A DNA stretch of 64,000 bases from Microbacterium sp. T2.11-28 (lineage in GTDB: Bacteria; Actinomycetota; Actinomycetes; Actinomycetales; Microbacteriaceae). Below, piece by piece: positions 8,319 through 15,869 of this stretch; the first letter of the stretch is position 1, and each line of letters opens with the position of its first letter. The translations under genes and the position numbers were made by a program. The notes under the pieces are model-generated. The model had not been told where the DNA came from. It did no database searches and saw only the letters and a list, made by a program, of their open reading frames with translations. The stretch spans positions 62,001 to 126,000 of the forward strand of contig NZ_CATNHF010000012.1 in NCBI RefSeq assembly GCF_950097975.1. Direction: 5' to 3'.

Positions 8319-8654
8319 CTGGTCGAACAGCCACAGCGACAGGATCAACCCTCCGACCGTGAACGCGACGCCGATGAGCGGCACCCAGGCCAGATCCTTC
8401 TCCCGGCGCCACGCGATCAGCAGGGCCACAGCGGTGATCGCGAAACTCGCGACGACGAAGGTCGCGTACACCATGCCTGCACGGTCCGCGCCGACCCAGT
8501 CGCAGGCGGGCGAGCAGGCGTTGCCCGCGAACATCGTGCGGAAGATCCAGACGACCGTGGTCACCACCGCCGTCACGATCTGCAGGACCGCGACAGCCAC
8601 CACCGCCGCGACGGCTCTGCGTCGGGACCTGTCGGGTGCAGTGCGCTCTGCCAT
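8307..8654 (-). CDS. Small membrane protein of unknown function
   Basis: A 115-residue protein, not recognised. A basic N terminus (RSRRR) precedes three predicted membrane segments, about residues 12-40, 64-82 and 88-108, joined by a loop with two Cys (NACSPACDWVGADRAG). The last codons overlap the right extension of repeat copy B. It follows the broken cutinase gene in the same direction after 2 bases, so it may once have been in one transcript with it. Codon use matches neighbours. Confidence 0.65.
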   Translation of the reverse strand: MAERTAPDRSRRRAVAAVVAVAVLQIVTAVVTTVVWIFRTMFAGNACSPACDWVGADRAGMVYATFVVASFAITAVALLIAWRREKDLAWVPLIGVAFTVGGLILSLWLFDQAMS

Positions 8655-8656
8655 GG

Positions 8657-8948
8657 TCAGCTGAAGTTATCAGTGAGGTAAATGAACCAGTTGAAGACAT
8701 CCTGCGTCTTCCCCGTATACGCGTTGTGCGCGGCGTTGCTCCACGCACCCGTGACGGGGCTCCGGCAGGCCCAGTCGCCGGTATTGCAGTAGGCGCGGAC
8801 TCGGGGGAAGTATCCCGGTGTGGTGCTGGACCCATCCGCGCGCGGTGATGAGGACGGCGTATGCGGAGCATTTGCTGGTGGCCACCTGCGCCGTGGCTGG
8901 AGATCCAGCGCCGAACGCCGCAATCAGACCGATGAATGTCGCCAGCAT
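8657..8948 (-). pseudogene. Cutinase-like secreted hydrolase, internally deleted and frameshifted
   Basis: The 5' part (ATG 8948) encodes a good signal peptide, MLATFIGLIAAFGAGSPATA, then KCSAYAVLITARG, which matches the first strand and first cystine residue of cutinases. Near 8830 the frame is lost. The 3' part, in another frame, reads YCNTGDWACRSPVTG, AAHNAYT and a terminal helix, matching the NxGDxVC and catalytic His region of cutinases. The ~100 residues that should carry the GYSQG nucleophile are missing. So a secreted lipase/cutinase has been reduced to its two ends. Family call rests on short motifs. Confidence 0.5.
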
Positions 8949-9324
8949 TGTGAACGAAACGACTCGGCGCCGTCGTGAAGGTACGCCTACGGCGTTTTGT
9001 GGGTGAACTCGCAGCATGTCTGCACGCCAATCTTGAACTCCTGCGTTGTGCTCCCAGGAGTTGGTTCGAATGGCGTTCCCGTCTCGCCTGCCCCGAACGT
9101 AGCGGCGCGCACAGTGCACGACAACGTCTCTGCGGCGAGAAGACCCCCATCCCACAGACTCGGATGCCATCGAGCCCTGGGGCCAAGCCAGAGCCATCCC
9201 CCGAATCTGGCGCGAGGTTGGGCCACTGGATCAGATCGTGCCCGGACCGTTGGGATGACGGCGCTCGGCGGCTGCCTCGGAGATTGCCTATCGATCTGCC
9301 CTCGTCGCTACTTCGCACTCGCCG
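8949..9324. other. Non-coding or decayed stretch
   Basis: No reading frame here has convincing codon use or recognisable motifs, and the base composition is less GC-rich than the surroundings. It holds the worn repeat copy C and the region upstream of the broken cutinase. Confidence 0.5.
9157..9245. repeat. Worn copy C of the palindromic interspersed repeat
   Basis: Resembles copy B with many substitutions: ACTCGGATGCC, GAGCCCTGG, GCCATCCCCCGAATC, then a GGCCACTGGATCAG stretch matching the extension right of copy B (GGACCACTCGATCAG). The complementary arms are too damaged to form the full hairpin. It lies inside the decayed region. Confidence 0.55.
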
Positions 9325-9495
9325 TTGAGGTGCCCCGAAGACGGCGTCCAACTCGCGTGATGCGTCGACAACCAACCGGTAGGCGAGGCCGAACGTGTCG
9401 GCGCGACCCGGAGCGTCGCCCGTGGCGGACACCACCACCGCGAGGCTGCCGGTCGGTCCCGAATCGTCCCGACGCCCGCGCACCCGGTCGTGCAC
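9325..9495 (-). pseudogene. Possible 5' fragment of a lost gene
   Basis: Immediately after the stop of the alpha/beta hydrolase, a GTG at 9495 opens a frame with actinobacterial third-position GC for about 55 codons (GSLAVVVSATGDAPGRADTF, AYRLVVDASRELDAVFG). It then runs into sequence without coding character. Not recognised. It is most simply the start of a gene whose rest was deleted together with part of the cutinase gene, but it could be chance. Confidence 0.3.
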
Positions 9496-10293
9496 TCAGC
9501 CGGCGAGGAACTCCACGGCGGCCTCGCGGAAGACCCGAGATCCGGGGGCGTTGAAGTGGTGCCGGTCGGGGATCTCGAGGAACCGGCCGGCGGGACAGGC
9601 GGCCGCGAGCGCCTTCGAGCCCTCGATGATGCCGTCGAGCGACCCCGTGGCGAACAGGACGGGCTGCTGCGGGGCGTGCGCGGGGTCGGGATCGACCTGC
9701 TTCGACGCGCGCAGCCCCGTGGCGATCGCCAGGAGAGCCTGCAGGTCGTTGCCGGGCACCCGCTCGGTGAGCTTCACGTAGTTCTGGGTGACGGGGTCGG
9801 TGACCGGGGTGCCGTGCTCGGCGAGCGCGCGCACCTGGTCGAGGTCGAGCCGGGCGAGCGGGATGCCGTCGGGCACACCGCCGAGCACGGCTCGCGGGAT
9901 GCGCGGCGCGATGTCCTGCAGCACCTCCCAGCCCACGCGCGCGCCCAGGGAGTAGCCGACGTAGCTGGCCTCGTCGACGAGGTAGGTGTCGAGCACCGCC
10001 TCCACGTCGGAGGCGAGCTGGCGCAGGTGGTAGTCGCGCGACTCGTGGGGCTTGTCGCTGGCGCCGTGTCCGCGCTGGTCGAGCGCGAGCACGCGGTACC
10101 CGGCGCGCTGCAGGTCGCGCACCCAGCCGGTGCTCACCCAGTTGTCACGGGTGCTCGAGGCGAAGCCGTGCACGAGCACCACGGTCGGGAGGGTGTCCTC
10201 CCCCCACGAGTAGGTCGCGATGCGATGCCCTTCGCCGACCATGATGTACTGCGGATCGGGCATCTCGGTCAGCTGGGGCAGGGAGGTGGTCAC
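9496..10293 (-). CDS. Alpha/beta hydrolase
   Basis: A 265-residue alpha/beta-hydrolase with the oxyanion segment VVLVHGFASST, the RGHGASD loop, the nucleophile elbow SYVGYSLGARVG (Ser), and the acid and His in ATGSLDGI and PDRHHFNAPG. No signal peptide. Resembles 2-hydroxymuconate-hydrolase and lactonase-type enzymes but substrate cannot be set. The GTG start at 10293 overlaps the stop of the MATE gene by four bases (GTGA), so the two are one operon. Confidence 0.88.
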   Translation of the reverse strand: MTTSLPQLTEMPDPQYIMVGEGHRIATYSWGEDTLPTVVLVHGFASSTRDNWVSTGWVRDLQRAGYRVLALDQRGHGASDKPHESRDYHLRQLASDVEAVLDTYLVDEASYVGYSLGARVGWEVLQDIAPRIPRAVLGGVPDGIPLARLDLDQVRALAEHGTPVTDPVTQNYVKLTERVPGNDLQALLAIATGLRASKQVDPDPAHAPQQPVLFATGSLDGIIEGSKALAAACPAGRFLEIPDRHHFNAPGSRVFREAAVEFLAG

Positions 10294-11813
10294 CCCTTGA
10301 TTCTGCTCCTCTTCCGCGGGCGCCGACGTGCGAGGATCCGCACGAGGTTCCCGCGCTGGGTCGCCGACGGCTGCTGCGGCAGGGCGATCGGCTGCGTGAC
10401 GATCGCGTCGACGACCATCGAGCCGTCGCTCGGGCCGACGACGGGGATGGCCGACGTCGGCGTCGGGACGGCGGGCGTGACCGGCATCCGCCCGAGCTCC
10501 CGGTGGGCGCGCAGATAGGCCGGGATGAGGATGACGACCGCCCCGAACCAGGCGAGCGGGTTGCTCCAGGCGACGCCGGCGAAGCCGAAGAACGCGCCCA
10601 GGACCACGGCCGCCCCCGTCCGCGCGAACAGCTCGACGACGCCGGTGACGGTGGGGATCATGGTGTGCCCGAGCCCCTGGAGCGCGCCGCGCAGGATGAA
10701 CAGCACCGCCAGCGCACTGTACGTCGCACCGTTGATGACGAGCATGAGTGCGGCGAGGTCGACGACCTCGTCGGATCCCTCGCCGACGAACAGCCGCACG
10801 ATGCCGGCGCCGAACACGATGAGCAGCGCGCCCAGGACGACCGCTGCGCCGAGCGCGAGCCAGGTCGCCTGCACGACCCCGCGCCGGATGCGGTCGGGGC
10901 GACCTCCGCCGTGGTTCTGCGCCACGTACATCGAGGTCGCGAGTCCGAGCGACATGAGGAGCGCCACGGCGAGTCCGTCGACGCGGGAGGCCGTCGTGTA
11001 CGCGGCGACGTCGGCCGCGCCGAGGCGGTTGAGCGCCACCTGCACCGCGAGCGTGCCGATCGCGATGATCGAGGCCTGGAAGCCCATCGGCAGGCCGAGC
11101 CGCAGGTGCTCGGCGAGGTCGCGCCGCGTGACGCGCCAGTCGTGCCGGCGCACGTGGAGCACCGGCACGCGCCGGCGCACGTACTCGAGGCACAGCAGCA
11201 CCGAGACCGCCTGCGACAGGACGGTGGCGAGCGCGGCGCCGGCGACGCCCCATCCCCAGGGCCCGACCATCAGCACGACGAGGCCGACGTTCAGCACGCA
11301 CGCGAGCGTGAGGAACAGCAGCGGCGTGCGCGAGTCGCCGATGGCGCGGATGATCGCCGAGAGGAAGTTGAAGAACATCATCGTGCTCGCGCCGAGGAAG
11401 CTGATCTGAGCGAAGACGACGGCGTCCTCCATGAGCTCGGGCGGCGTCTGGAGCAGCTCGAGTCCCGGACGGGCGAGCATCGGGGCGAAGAGGGTGAGGA
11501 TGACGCTCGTGATGCCGGTCAGCACGGCGCCGGCGGCCACGGAGCGCCGCACCGCCGCGTGGTCCTGCGCGCCGAACGCCTGCGCCGTCGGGATCGCGAA
11601 TCCGGAGGTGAGACCCCACGCGAACCCGAGCAGCAGGAAGAGCAGGCTGCCGGTCGCGCCGACCGCCGCGAGGGCGTCGACGCCCAGCCAGCGGCCGACG
11701 ACGATCGCGTCGGCCACCTGGTAGAGCTGCTGGACGACGTTGCCGATCAGCAGCGGCACCGAGAACGCGAGGATGACGCGCCACGGGCTGCCGGTGGTGA
11801 GTGTTCTGGCCAT
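10290..11813 (-). CDS. MATE family multidrug/Na+ or H+ antiporter
   Basis: A 507-residue integral membrane protein with twelve predicted helices in two MATE halves. It starts MARTLTTGSPWRVILAFSVP, contains NVVQQLYQVADAIVVGRWLG and MFFNFLSAIIRAIGDSRTPL, with GLPMGFQASIIAIG opening the second half. The family exports cationic drugs, dyes or metabolites against a sodium or proton gradient. A ~60-residue hydrophilic, proline-rich and basic C-terminal tail (ending RRRPRKRSRIKG) is longer than usual. A perfect 12-base palindrome lies 65 bases upstream. Co-translated with the downstream hydrolase. Confidence 0.9.
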   Translation of the reverse strand: MARTLTTGSPWRVILAFSVPLLIGNVVQQLYQVADAIVVGRWLGVDALAAVGATGSLLFLLLGFAWGLTSGFAIPTAQAFGAQDHAAVRRSVAAGAVLTGITSVILTLFAPMLARPGLELLQTPPELMEDAVVFAQISFLGASTMMFFNFLSAIIRAIGDSRTPLLFLTLACVLNVGLVVLMVGPWGWGVAGAALATVLSQAVSVLLCLEYVRRRVPVLHVRRHDWRVTRRDLAEHLRLGLPMGFQASIIAIGTLAVQVALNRLGAADVAAYTTASRVDGLAVALLMSLGLATSMYVAQNHGGGRPDRIRRGVVQATWLALGAAVVLGALLIVFGAGIVRLFVGEGSDEVVDLAALMLVINGATYSALAVLFILRGALQGLGHTMIPTVTGVVELFARTGAAVVLGAFFGFAGVAWSNPLAWFGAVVILIPAYLRAHRELGRMPVTPAVPTPTSAIPVVGPSDGSMVVDAIVTQPIALPQQPSATQRGNLVRILARRRPRKRSRIKG

Positions 11814-11877
11814 GCGAGTGCTCTCGGGAAGATCAGGGGGTGGGAGCGCGCCGCGACCGCGGCGACCTCGAGTCTAT

Positions 11878-11889
11878 CGAATCGATTCG
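11878..11889. promoter_or_regulatory. Palindrome upstream of the MATE gene, possible operator
   Basis: CGAATCGATTCG is a perfect 12-base palindrome between the MATE start (11813) and the end of the next gene (11931), in an otherwise GC-rich spacer. Position fits an operator or the -35 region of the MATE promoter. No regulator gene is adjacent. Confidence 0.4.
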
Positions 11890-11930
11890 GAGTCGCGGAA
11901 GGGTCGACGGTGCTTTTCACCCGTCCGGGC

Positions 11931-12824
11931 TCAGCCGGCGAGCGCGCCCTCGACGATTCCGCGCAGCGCCGAGCGGATCCCGGCCGCACGCTCGGCGAAG
12001 CCGCGCTGGTGCGCGACGTACTCGGCCTTGCCCTCGGCCGACTCGATCGCCACGGGCGCGTACCCCCAGCCGACGAGGTCGTACGGCGAGGCCCGCATGT
12101 CGAGCGTGCGGATGTCACGGGCGAGCTCGAAGGCGTCGAGGAGCAGGCGCCCCGGCACCAGCGGTCCGAGCTTGACCGCCCACTTGTAGAGGTCCATGTT
12201 GGCGTGAAGGCATCCCGGCTGCTCGGTGTCCACCTGGCGAGCGCGGGTGAGGGCCTCGCGGTTCCGCGGCACGGCGTCGGGGGTGAAGAAGCGGAACGCG
12301 TCGAAATGGGAGCAGCCGAGCGGGTGCGCGTCCACGACCGCATCCGTCCCCTCGCGTCCCAGGCGCAGCGGCACGGGATGACGATGCTCGGCCTGACGGT
12401 AGACCATCGCCCACTCGTGCAGGCCGAAGCAGCCGAACTGCGCCTTGCGCCCCTCGGTCGCCCGGAGGATCCCGGCGATGCCACGGAGCATCAGCGCCTT
12501 CTCGCGGACGAACCCTGCGGTGTCGACCAGTACGTCGCCGCCGTCGGTCCGGTACCCGCGCCAGGAGGCCCGCGGGGTGGTCGCGGCATCCTGCAGGCGC
12601 ACCCCCGCCCCCGGGTGCCAGCGGCGCAGCAGCCCCGGCTTGTAGCTGTAGTAGGTGTAGAGGAAGTCGTCGACGGGGTGGGTCTCGCCCCGTGCCACCC
12701 GATGGCGCCGCCCCGCGGTGAGCGCGTCGGCGCGCGCCGCATGCGCGTGCTCGAGCTCCGCCCACTCCGGCGCCGTCAGCACGCGCGCCGACACCGCGCG
12801 GGGCTGCTCGGCGACGTCGTCCAC
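11931..12824 (-). CDS. Conserved actinobacterial protein usually annotated 3-methyladenine DNA glycosylase
   Basis: A 297-residue soluble protein with strongly conserved-looking aromatic and His-rich stretches: PVDDFLYTYYSYKPGLLRRWHPG, FGCFGLHEWAMVY, GCSHFDAFRFFTP, CLHANMDLYKWAVKLGPL, SPYDLVGWGYAP. Homologues in Microbacteriaceae carry the name 3-methyladenine DNA glycosylase, but I see neither the helix-hairpin-helix of AlkA/Tag nor the Aag motifs, so the product name should be treated as doubtful. GTG 12824 is the start. It is divergent from the DUF808 gene with 71 bases between them. Confidence 0.6.
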   Translation of the reverse strand: MDDVAEQPRAVSARVLTAPEWAELEHAHAARADALTAGRRHRVARGETHPVDDFLYTYYSYKPGLLRRWHPGAGVRLQDAATTPRASWRGYRTDGGDVLVDTAGFVREKALMLRGIAGILRATEGRKAQFGCFGLHEWAMVYRQAEHRHPVPLRLGREGTDAVVDAHPLGCSHFDAFRFFTPDAVPRNREALTRARQVDTEQPGCLHANMDLYKWAVKLGPLVPGRLLLDAFELARDIRTLDMRASPYDLVGWGYAPVAIESAEGKAEYVAHQRGFAERAAGIRSALRGIVEGALAG

Positions 12825-12895
12825 GCCACGAGGATACGCGGGGAGCCCCGACGTGCCGTAAGTTGGCTCCGCTGGAACACCATTCGGGGGTCGCT

Positions 12896-13810
12896 GTGTC
12901 CGTAGGTCTGCTCGCCGTCGTCGACGACATCCTCAGCGCCGCGCTCAAAGCGTCGGCGAAGTCGGCGGGGGTCGTCATCGACGACGCCGCGGTCACCCCG
13001 CAGTACGTGCAGGGCATCACCCCGGCGCGCGAGCTGCCGGTCGTCGGAAAGATCGCGCTCGGCTCGCTGGCGAACAAGTTCCTGCTGATCATCCCGGCGG
13101 CCATGCTGCTGACGGCGTTCGCGGACTGGGTGCTCCCGTGGCTCCTCATCATCGGCGGTGCGTACCTGTGCTTCGAGGGCGCCGAGAAGGTGCTGGAGTG
13201 GTTCGGCTTCCACCACGGCCACGAAGAGGAGGGCGGCCGCGACGAGAAGCGGCTGGTGGCGGGAGCGATCCGCACCGATCTCATCCTCTCGACCGAGATC
13301 ATGCTCATCTCGCTCTCGAACATCGATCCCGAGCTGGGTGTGTGGATGCGCCTGGCGGTGCTGGCGCTCATCGCCCTGCTCATGACGGGCATCGTCTACG
13401 GCGCTGTCGCGCTGCTCGTGAAGATCGACGACATCGGCCTGCGGATGGCGAAGAACCCGTCGGCGCGCGTGCGCCACACGGGCATGCGCATCGTCCGCTC
13501 GATGCCCGCGGTGTTCCGGGTCATCAGCATCGTCGGCACGGTCGCGATGCTCTGGGTCGGCGGGCACCTGCTGCTCGTGAACCTGGGCGCGGTCGGCTGG
13601 CATTTCCCCGTCGACGTGCTGCACGCCGTCGAGCACGCGCTGGAGCCGCTCGGCGGTCTCGTCGTGTGGCTGGGCGACACCGCCCTGTCGGCCGTCGCCG
13701 GGTTCGCGGCGGGCCTCGTGATCGTGGGGGTCGTGCTCGGGATCGGGAAGCTGCTCGGACGCCGCCCGTCGTTCACCGAGGGCGGCGAGACCCCGCACGC
13801 CGCGCACTGA
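12896..13810 (+). CDS. DUF808 (YedI-like) membrane protein
   Basis: A 304-residue polytopic membrane protein of the DUF808 family, recognised by GLLAVVDDILSAALKASAKSAGVVIDDAAVTPQYV at the N terminus (positions ~3-37), SLANKFLLIIPAAMLL, and the cytoplasmic GAIRTDLILSTEIMLISL. Six to eight membrane segments are apparent. Function unknown; sometimes grouped with transporters. The GTG at 12896 with GGGGG just upstream is preferred over a TTG at 12863 because the family starts here. Single gene. Confidence 0.85.
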   Translation: MSVGLLAVVDDILSAALKASAKSAGVVIDDAAVTPQYVQGITPARELPVVGKIALGSLANKFLLIIPAAMLLTAFADWVLPWLLIIGGAYLCFEGAEKVLEWFGFHHGHEEEGGRDEKRLVAGAIRTDLILSTEIMLISLSNIDPELGVWMRLAVLALIALLMTGIVYGAVALLVKIDDIGLRMAKNPSARVRHTGMRIVRSMPAVFRVISIVGTVAMLWVGGHLLLVNLGAVGWHFPVDVLHAVEHALEPLGGLVVWLGDTALSAVAGFAAGLVIVGVVLGIGKLLGRRPSFTEGGETPHAAH

Positions 13811-13869
13811 CCGCTGCCCCCGGACCTCGCTTGGCCCGACCGCTCAGGCCGGGAGGGCAGACTGGAGGC

Positions 13870-15282
13870 ATGAGCTCCGCGACCCCCGGCCTCCCCGCCG
13901 CCGCCGTCCGCGTCCTGATCGACAGCCTCTCGGCCGAGGGTCTCGACCCGCACGCCCTCGCGATCGCACGCGGGGGCACGATCCTCGCCGAGCATGCCTG
14001 GGCGCCCTGGTCGGCCGACCGGCCGGCGCTGTCGTACTCCGCATCGAAGACCTTCACCTCGCTGGCGATCGGACTGCTCCGGAGCGAGGGACTGCTCTCG
14101 CTCGACGACTCCGCGGGCGCGCTGCTCGGACTGCCGGACCCGCACGGCATCACCGTCCGCCACCTCCTCACCATGAACACGGGCCACAGCCAGGCGCAGG
14201 CCGACACGTTCGACTTCGACGTGCGCACGCTGCTGTCCACGCCCCCGGCCGCCGCCCCGGGCACCTCCTTCGCCTACAACTCGGACGCCACCTATGCACT
14301 GTCGTGCATCGTCACCGCGGTCACCGGCCAGCGGCTGACGGACTACCTCCGGCCACGGCTGCTCGACCCGCTCGGCATCGGACGGCGATGGATGAAGCCC
14401 GCGTTCGGGATCGAGCAGGGCGCATCGGGGTTCCACCCGACGGTGCACGATCTGGCACGCATCGGCATGCTGCTCGCCGACGGCGGACGGTTCGGCGGCG
14501 CGCAGGTGGTGCCGGCCGACTACGTCGACGAGCTGGCGCGGCCGTGGTCCGACACCCGTGACCCGTCGCAGCCCGCCGATCCCGAGAACGACTGGACCTA
14601 CGGCTACGGCTATCAGGTGTGGCGGGGGCGCCACGGCTTCCGGGTCGACGGCGCCTACGGCCAGTTCGCGGTCGTGCTCCCCGAGCACGGGCTCGTCATC
14701 GCCTACCAGGGCGCGACGCTGGAGACGCAGCGCACGATGCGGGCGTTCTGGCGGTTCGTGGAGGCCGTCGAGGTCGCCGATGCCGCGGAAGACGACGCCC
14801 CGGACGCCGCGCCCGCCGCCGGCGCGCCGTCCTCGCTCGACGCCTGGGACGCCCGCGCCGCCCTCGCGCCCGCGCCGGACGGGCAGCCGGACGCCACCGG
14901 CACGGAGATCGTGGCGGCACCTCACGGCTGGACGGTGACCCTGCCGCCGGCGATCACGGGGGGCGCCGCGCAGACGGTCCCGGTCGGCGACTCCGGCTGG
15001 ACGCGCACGGTGCTCGATCTTCCGGTTCCGGCCGAGTCGCGCGAGCCCGTCGTCGTCGGACCCCCCGTGGGCGACGGCACGCACGTCGCCGTGACGGCGC
15101 GCGGCGCGGCCGACGCCGAGGGCATCCTCATCCACGTGGTGGTGACGACCTCGCCGCACCGCCTCATCGTGCGGCAGTCCGCCGACGGAACGGTGACGGC
15201 CGCCTGGCACACCGTCCCGCTGCGGGGCGGCGCCTTCGCGACGCTCGCGGTCCCCGCCTGGGTCGCGCACGACGCCGGCTGA
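13870..15282 (+). CDS. Beta-lactamase/penicillin-binding-protein-like serine hydrolase with C-terminal extension
   Basis: A 470-residue cytosolic serine hydrolase of the class C beta-lactamase/DD-peptidase fold. The nucleophile motif SASK is at ~60, FAYNSDATY supplies the Tyr, and the third box is in the GYQVWRGRHGF region; ITVRHLLTMNTGHS is a typical family element. There is no signal peptide, so a role in wall synthesis is unlikely and an esterase role is possible. Residues ~330-470 form an Ala/Asp linker plus a beta-rich domain without a recognised family. GGGAGGGCAG and GGAGG precede ATG 13870. Confidence 0.85.
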   Translation: MSSATPGLPAAAVRVLIDSLSAEGLDPHALAIARGGTILAEHAWAPWSADRPALSYSASKTFTSLAIGLLRSEGLLSLDDSAGALLGLPDPHGITVRHLLTMNTGHSQAQADTFDFDVRTLLSTPPAAAPGTSFAYNSDATYALSCIVTAVTGQRLTDYLRPRLLDPLGIGRRWMKPAFGIEQGASGFHPTVHDLARIGMLLADGGRFGGAQVVPADYVDELARPWSDTRDPSQPADPENDWTYGYGYQVWRGRHGFRVDGAYGQFAVVLPEHGLVIAYQGATLETQRTMRAFWRFVEAVEVADAAEDDAPDAAPAAGAPSSLDAWDARAALAPAPDGQPDATGTEIVAAPHGWTVTLPPAITGGAAQTVPVGDSGWTRTVLDLPVPAESREPVVVGPPVGDGTHVAVTARGAADAEGILIHVVVTTSPHRLIVRQSADGTVTAAWHTVPLRGGAFATLAVPAWVAHDAG

Positions 15283-15320
15283 CGCGCGGCACCACCCCCG
15301 CCCGCGTAGGCTCGTTCGTC

Positions 15321-15860
15321 ATGGCCATCGGCGCGACTATGCACACCTTCACCGTCCAGCTGGCCGACGTCGACCGCGGCGTTTACGAGGAGCTGTCGCT
15401 GCGGACGGCCCGGCAGTCGGCCGAGACCGACGCCTTCATGATGACGCGCGTCCTCGCCTACTGCCTGGAGTACGAGGAGGGGATCGCCTTCAGCGAGGGC
15501 ATCGCGTCGGCCGACGAGCCGGCGGTCTCGGTGCGCGACCTCACGGGGCGGCTCCTCGCGTGGATCGAGGTCGGCGCGCCCGACGCGGCGCGCCTGCACC
15601 GCGGCAGCACCTCGGCCGAGCGCACGGCCGTCTACACGCACCGCGACCCGGCGAAGGTCGCCGCCCAATGGACCGGCAAGCGGATCCATCGCGGCGACGA
15701 GGTGGTGCTGCACAGCTTCGAGCCCGGCTTCGTCGAGCAGGCCGCCGCCCTGGTCGAGCGCCGCAACGACATGACCCTGTCGGTGACGGAGCGACGGATC
15801 TACCTCGAGCTGAACGGCACAGCCCTCTCGTCGGCGATCATCGACCAGCCCGCGCAGTGA
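15321..15860 (+). CDS. YaeQ family protein
   Basis: A 179-residue member of the YaeQ family, which has a PD-(D/E)XK nuclease-like fold. Motifs seen: MHTFTVQLADVDRGVYEELSL, DAFMMTRVLAYCLEYEEGIAFS, WIEVGAPDAARLHRGS and LSVTERRIYLELNG. The E/Q-x-G-x-P-D..RLHK-like core is where the family keeps its putative active site. E. coli YaeQ was once linked to RfaH suppression; the real role is unsettled. ATG 15321 lies 38 bases after the serine hydrolase, probably the same transcript. Confidence 0.88.
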   Translation: MAIGATMHTFTVQLADVDRGVYEELSLRTARQSAETDAFMMTRVLAYCLEYEEGIAFSEGIASADEPAVSVRDLTGRLLAWIEVGAPDAARLHRGSTSAERTAVYTHRDPAKVAAQWTGKRIHRGDEVVLHSFEPGFVEQAAALVERRNDMTLSVTERRIYLELNGTALSSAIIDQPAQ

Positions 15861-15869
15861 CGGGCCCGA

